Assembly: GCA_016711705.1 (NCBI GenBank)
Contig: JADJSK010000012.1
Coordinates: 1 to 64,000 of the forward strand
DNA from: Candidatus Brachybacter algidus
GTDB lineage: Bacteria > Bacteroidota > Bacteroidia > Chitinophagales > Saprospiraceae
Length of the DNA: 64,000 bases
Direction of reading: 5' to 3'
Translations under genes and position numbers: made by a program
The notes under the pieces: generated by a model
The model's input: the letters and a program-made list of their open reading frames with translations, nothing else
Databases searched by the model: none
Told to the model about the DNA's origin: nothing
Shown here: positions 61,113 through 64,000 of the stretch, in pieces
How the letters are laid out: each line of letters starts with the position of its first letter
How positions within the stretch are numbered: position 1 is the first letter of the stretch

Positions 61113-62039
61113 ATGCAGGAATTCCGAATAGAGAGAAAACTCATGGGATCCCACTTTTCCCTGGGCATCGTGCATGAAAATGAAATAGTTGCAAATCAAT
61201 TGTTGTCAGAAGGAATTGAGGAAATACACAGAATAGAAATGCTGCTTTCGGAGTTTCTAGCGGATTCTGATACATCTCGGATAAATAGTTATGCCTTTGA
61301 AAGCTCTGTGAAAATTAGCACGGAATGTTTCGACTTGATTTCCAGAAGTCTCGATATTTCTTCTTTAACTTGGGGAGCATTTGATATTACCGTTGGTCCA
61401 TTGAAGCGCATTTATTCATTCAAAAATGAAGCATTCACTATGCCCGAAGCAGCTTTGATCAGAGAAACTAAAGAGAGGGTCGGATTTAAAAAAGTCAAGT
61501 TAAATATAGCAGCACAAACAGTTTCGTTCATAAAGGAAGGTATGCGCATAAGTTTTGCGGCTATAGGTAAAGGTTATGCCTCAGACATGGTAAAGAAAAT
61601 GTGGCTTAAAAAGGGTGTACATTCCGGATTTATCAATGCCAGTGGCGACCTCAATGCCTTTGGACGAAAAGCTGATGGCAGCTCTTGGTTGATAGGTATT
61701 TCAGATCCCGATGACACATCGAAAATCCTGTTGAAGATCCCACTCACCAACACTTCTGTTGCAACATCAGGAGATTACGAACAACATTTTACATATAATG
61801 GGGTTAGATATTCGCACAATATTGATCCATATAGCGGATATCCCATCACTGGAATAAAGAGTGTTTCAGTTTTTTCTCCTTCGGCAGAACTTTCTGACGC
61901 TTTGGCAACGGCAGTTTATGTAAAAGGGGTAAAGGGCGGAATTGACTTCATAGATCAATTACCTCAAACGCATGCAATAATAATTGATGACAGAAATAAG
62001 ATCTATTTTTCGAAAGATTTACAATATGAGCAGGAGTAA
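61113..62039 (+). CDS. apbE: FAD:protein FMN transferase
   Basis: A 308-residue enzyme that attaches FMN covalently to Ser/Thr of periplasmic redox proteins. MGSHFSLGIV, SFAAIGKGYASDMV, INASGDLNAFG and SGDYEQHF, then HNIDPYSGYPITGIKSVSVFSP, form the ApbE core, with the metal ligands near HNIDP and the DALATAVYV segment. The N-terminus lacks a signal peptide, which is unusual for ApbE, so another start or cytosolic action is possible. It overlaps the DUF4266 gene by 14 bp and leads the DUF4266-DUF3570 group. Confidence 0.9.
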   Translation: MQEFRIERKLMGSHFSLGIVHENEIVANQLLSEGIEEIHRIEMLLSEFLADSDTSRINSYAFESSVKISTECFDLISRSLDISSLTWGAFDITVGPLKRIYSFKNEAFTMPEAALIRETKERVGFKKVKLNIAAQTVSFIKEGMRISFAAIGKGYASDMVKKMWLKKGVHSGFINASGDLNAFGRKADGSSWLIGISDPDDTSKILLKIPLTNTSVATSGDYEQHFTYNGVRYSHNIDPYSGYPITGIKSVSVFSPSAELSDALATAVYVKGVKGGIDFIDQLPQTHAIIIDDRNKIYFSKDLQYEQE

Positions 62040-62241
62040 GGTTTCAATCTTGCTATTTTTTGGCTTTTTACTTCAATCTTGTTCGTCCATGAACTCCGCA
62101 GAAATAAACTACACAAAGGATCCCGAAATGGAGATTGGAAATGATGCCGGTCGGAATTTTCAGAATTATGTTTATAGTATAAGGGAGGGAAGCACTCCGG
62201 CAGGGGCTTCTAAGGCAAGTGGAGGATGTGGGTGTAATTAA
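62026..62241 (+). CDS. DUF4266 lipoprotein ending in GGCGCN
   Basis: A 71-residue lipoprotein. The signal KVSILLFFGFLLQSC has a lipobox with Cys19. The body, YTKDPEMEIGNDAGRNFQNYVYSIREGSTPAGASKASGGCGCN, matches DUF4266, with conserved C-terminal glycines and two cysteines. ATG at 62026 is chosen because it gives the lipoprotein signal. Function is unknown. The close link to ApbE and DUF3570 suggests a small exported redox or metal-binding factor whose Ser/Thr could be flavinylated; that is speculation. Confidence 0.85.
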   Translation: MSRSKVSILLFFGFLLQSCSSMNSAEINYTKDPEMEIGNDAGRNFQNYVYSIREGSTPAGASKASGGCGCN

Positions 62242-62577
62242 AGGAAGATTAGGATTAATTAAAATACTTTATAATTAAAGCTATTAATCAATTTAAGGTT
62301 GAAATTAGAAGTCAGAAGTCAGAAGTCAGAAGTCAGTTCACCGATAATGCTTTGCTTCCAAAATCAAAAATATAACTTGAGAAAAAGGGAACGAAGATGA
62401 CGCAGATTATTATGATAAAAAATGATGCAAATTGTCGAATAGTAGATTTTCCCCCTCGTCTGATGGGGCCAAGGGGGAGTCAATGATAAATACACTTTCT
62501 TTTATTTATAATCAATCAATTAATAAGATATTGCTTTTAACTAAAACACTTAAATCCCAAAACGCTACTTTTCTAAT
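62242..62577. other. repeat-rich spacer before the DUF3570 gene
   Basis: Tandem agaagtc units (62303-62337) and a solo CCCCCT...GGGGGAG element (62448-62481) relate to repeats at 6.2, 17.8, 28.0 and 29.5-30.1 kb. No gene is supported. Confidence 0.6.
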
Positions 62578-63786
62578 ATGATCAAAAGACATTTAATACT
62601 TGCAGCTTTAGTCCTCTCACAATTGTGTGTGAAGGCGCAGGTATTAATAGATTCTGTTGGAACGAAGGTCAGGAAAACAGAGATAGAACTCGTATATAAC
62701 CATTATCTGCAAGATGGAAATAACTCAGCAGTGACAGGTGGTATTGGCACAGAAAAACTAACAGTATTCGGTCCATCAGTAAGTATCGTCAAAACGAATG
62801 GATCAAATGCATTCAAGATAAATCTCGGTGCAGACATCATTTCTTCGGCTTCAACGGACAAGATCGACTATGTCGTTTCCTCAGCATCCAGTAGAGATTC
62901 CAGATATTATACGGATATGAGTTATGAACGAAAAACACAAAGTGGCCTTGGGATAAATGGCGGCTTATCTTACTCGATCGAAAGTGATTATTTTTCACAA
63001 GGATATAAGTTGGGCATCAATAAAAGCAATAAGGAAAAGGAGCGATATTGGTTTGTAAATTTTCAATATTTTAATGACGATCTGAGATGGGGCCGCATTA
63101 ATCCGGAACATTTTAAACCGGTCAAACTTATTTATCCCTCTGAACTCCGCGACAGAGAATGGTTTGACTCACCAAAGCGACATTCATTTAATTTAAAAAC
63201 AGGATTTACACAGACAATTAACAAGCGTAATATATTGGGAATTTTTCCTGAATTAGCTTATCAGCAGGGGCTTTTGTCGACACCATTTCATAGGGTTTAT
63301 TTCACAGATAATGGAGTGACAGTGGAACAATTACCATCGGTAAGACATAAAGCAGCACTAGCCATAAAATTGAATACGGCTATTAATTCCAAATACATTT
63401 TAAAAAATGGAATTCAAGTATACACAGATGATTTTGGCATAAGGGCGCTCTCATTTGAACATGAATCAATGATTAAAATTAACCCATTTTTCTCTATACT
63501 TCCAAACTTCAGGATCAATACTCAAAAGGCGTCGAAATATTTTGCACCATTTCAACAACATGCTAAAACAGAGGTATACTACACATCGGATTATGACTTG
63601 TCAGGATTTCAGAGTTATTTAATTGGAATGGGTTTCAAATATAATCCTTACATTTTTGCTACACGTAAAATACTCTTCAATACGCTAATTCTGCGCTATA
63701 GTTATATGTATAGGAGCAATGGCTTGCAAGCACATATCCTCTCACTTGTATTGCAAACAGCCGTGTTAAGAAAAAATAACAAATAA
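62578..63786 (+). CDS. DUF3570 outer-membrane-like protein
   Basis: A 402-residue exported protein with a signal peptide ending VKAQ (residue 21). Long alternating beta-strands fit an outer-membrane barrel. EIELVYNHYLQDGNNSAVTGGIGTEKLTVFGPSVSIVKTNGSNAF and the C-terminal FKYNPYIFATRKILFNTLILRYSYMYRSNGLQAHILSLVLQT match DUF3570. Function is not known. It follows DUF4266 and apbE in the order commonly seen for this group. Confidence 0.87.
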   Translation: MIKRHLILAALVLSQLCVKAQVLIDSVGTKVRKTEIELVYNHYLQDGNNSAVTGGIGTEKLTVFGPSVSIVKTNGSNAFKINLGADIISSASTDKIDYVVSSASSRDSRYYTDMSYERKTQSGLGINGGLSYSIESDYFSQGYKLGINKSNKEKERYWFVNFQYFNDDLRWGRINPEHFKPVKLIYPSELRDREWFDSPKRHSFNLKTGFTQTINKRNILGIFPELAYQQGLLSTPFHRVYFTDNGVTVEQLPSVRHKAALAIKLNTAINSKYILKNGIQVYTDDFGIRALSFEHESMIKINPFFSILPNFRINTQKASKYFAPFQQHAKTEVYYTSDYDLSGFQSYLIGMGFKYNPYIFATRKILFNTLILRYSYMYRSNGLQAHILSLVLQTAVLRKNNK

Positions 63787-63873
63787 TTGTGAGGGAAAAT
63801 ATCTCTTAACACTTCTAAAACATGGAAAGATTGAAGTAATGCTTTCCTTTGCATCAAATTAAAAAAAATTCCT

Positions 63874-64000
63874 TTGAGAAATATTCTTTTAATAACCGGT
63901 TTGCTGGTTTTATCTATAGTACTAAGAGCACAAAATATTCAACTGTCAGGTGTCGTAAAGGATAGATCAGATAGCAGTGCATTGATAGGCGCCAACGTGG
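63874..64000 (+). CDS. exported surface protein, truncated by the window end
   Basis: A TTG at 63874 opens MRNILLITGLLVLSIVLRAQ, a signal peptide, followed by IQLSGVVKDRSDSSALIGANV, the start of a carboxypeptidase-regulatory-like domain. This usually begins a TonB-dependent receptor. Only 42 codons are inside the window, so the identity of the rest is unknown. Confidence 0.65.
   Translation, partial: MRNILLITGLLVLSIVLRAQNIQLSGVVKDRSDSSALIGANV

Noticed and set aside
1..64000. tRNA or rRNA genes
   Set aside because: No sequence with a T-loop GGTTCRAnTCC plus acceptor pairing, and no rRNA core motif, was noticed on either strand by eye. A tRNAscan run would settle it.
1..64000. Insertion sequences or prophage
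   Set aside because: No transposase, integrase or phage structural gene is present; mobile-looking DNA is limited to non-coding repeats and the DUF559 gene.

Overview
The window looks like a chromosomal piece of a Bacteroidota bacterium, most likely a Saprospiria-type (Saprospiraceae-like) organism. This rests on gene content and signals, because no rRNA or tRNA gene is visible: a type IX secretion plug protein, a Porin_10-type barrel, DUF3570/DUF4266/ApbE genes, carboxypeptidase-regulatory-like surface proteins, promoters of the TTTG-N19-TAnnTTTG kind, few Shine-Dalgarno sites, several TTG/GTG starts, and intergenic DNA full of short dispersed repeats. No prophage, insertion sequence or CRISPR array was found.

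Layout. 0-6 kb: a polyvalent-type kinase-like gene, two decayed or frameshifted genes, repeat-rich spacers, a secreted DNase-I-fold protein and a Crp/Fnr regulator. 6-8 kb: ald and tsaE on the minus strand. 8-19 kb: a complete reductive pyrimidine catabolism cluster on the plus strand (mmsA, omega-aminotransferase, NCS1 permease, dihydropyrimidinase, beta-ureidopropionase, preT, preA), interrupted by copies of a ~73-bp repeat; preA carries a one-base frameshift. 19-27 kb: gyrB, a DUF1304 protein, the T9SS plug protein, a polytopic membrane protein, fabH. 26-36 kb: metZ, OsmC, a metallophosphoesterase, a DUF559 nuclease gene bracketed by direct repeats, a broken DUF1826 gene, an orphan HicB, a 1-Cys peroxiredoxin, and the methionine operon (SAM-I riboswitch, a small leader ORF with six successive Cys codons, a 76-aa ORF, metX, hom). 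36-52 kb: porin, M48 lipoprotein, GNAT-like protein, M50 protease, acyl-CoA dehydrogenase, a toxin-antitoxin pair whose PIN toxin is doubly damaged, a BadF-type kinase, pfkA, a YggS-family protein, a methyltransferase and a BamA-like barrel. 52-59 kb: thrA-thrB-thrC, an alpha/beta hydrolase and heme A synthase, with three parS-like palindromes (51,994; 56,487; 58,270) and an AT-rich divergent intergenic region. 59-64 kb: dtd-mazG, an FkbM methyltransferase, the apbE-DUF4266-DUF3570 group and the start of a surface protein.

How the genes work together. The 8-19 kb cluster can import a pyrimidine base, reduce it (PreT/PreA), open the ring, remove the carbamoyl group, transaminate beta-alanine or beta-aminoisobutyrate and convert the semialdehyde to acetyl- or propionyl-CoA. 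Homoserine is made by two enzymes: a monofunctional Hom in the SAM-riboswitch methionine operon and the C-terminal half of ThrA in the threonine operon. MetX and MetZ then give direct sulfhydrylation to homocysteine.

The most interesting signals are the poly-Cys leader behind the SAM-I riboswitch, the DUF559 gene flanked by repeats that also occur as solo copies, two families of intergenic elements whose hairpins appear to covary between copies, and the parS-like cluster. Several genes are broken by single-base shifts, some at homopolymers, so read-level errors in the assembly must be considered before calling them true pseudogenes.
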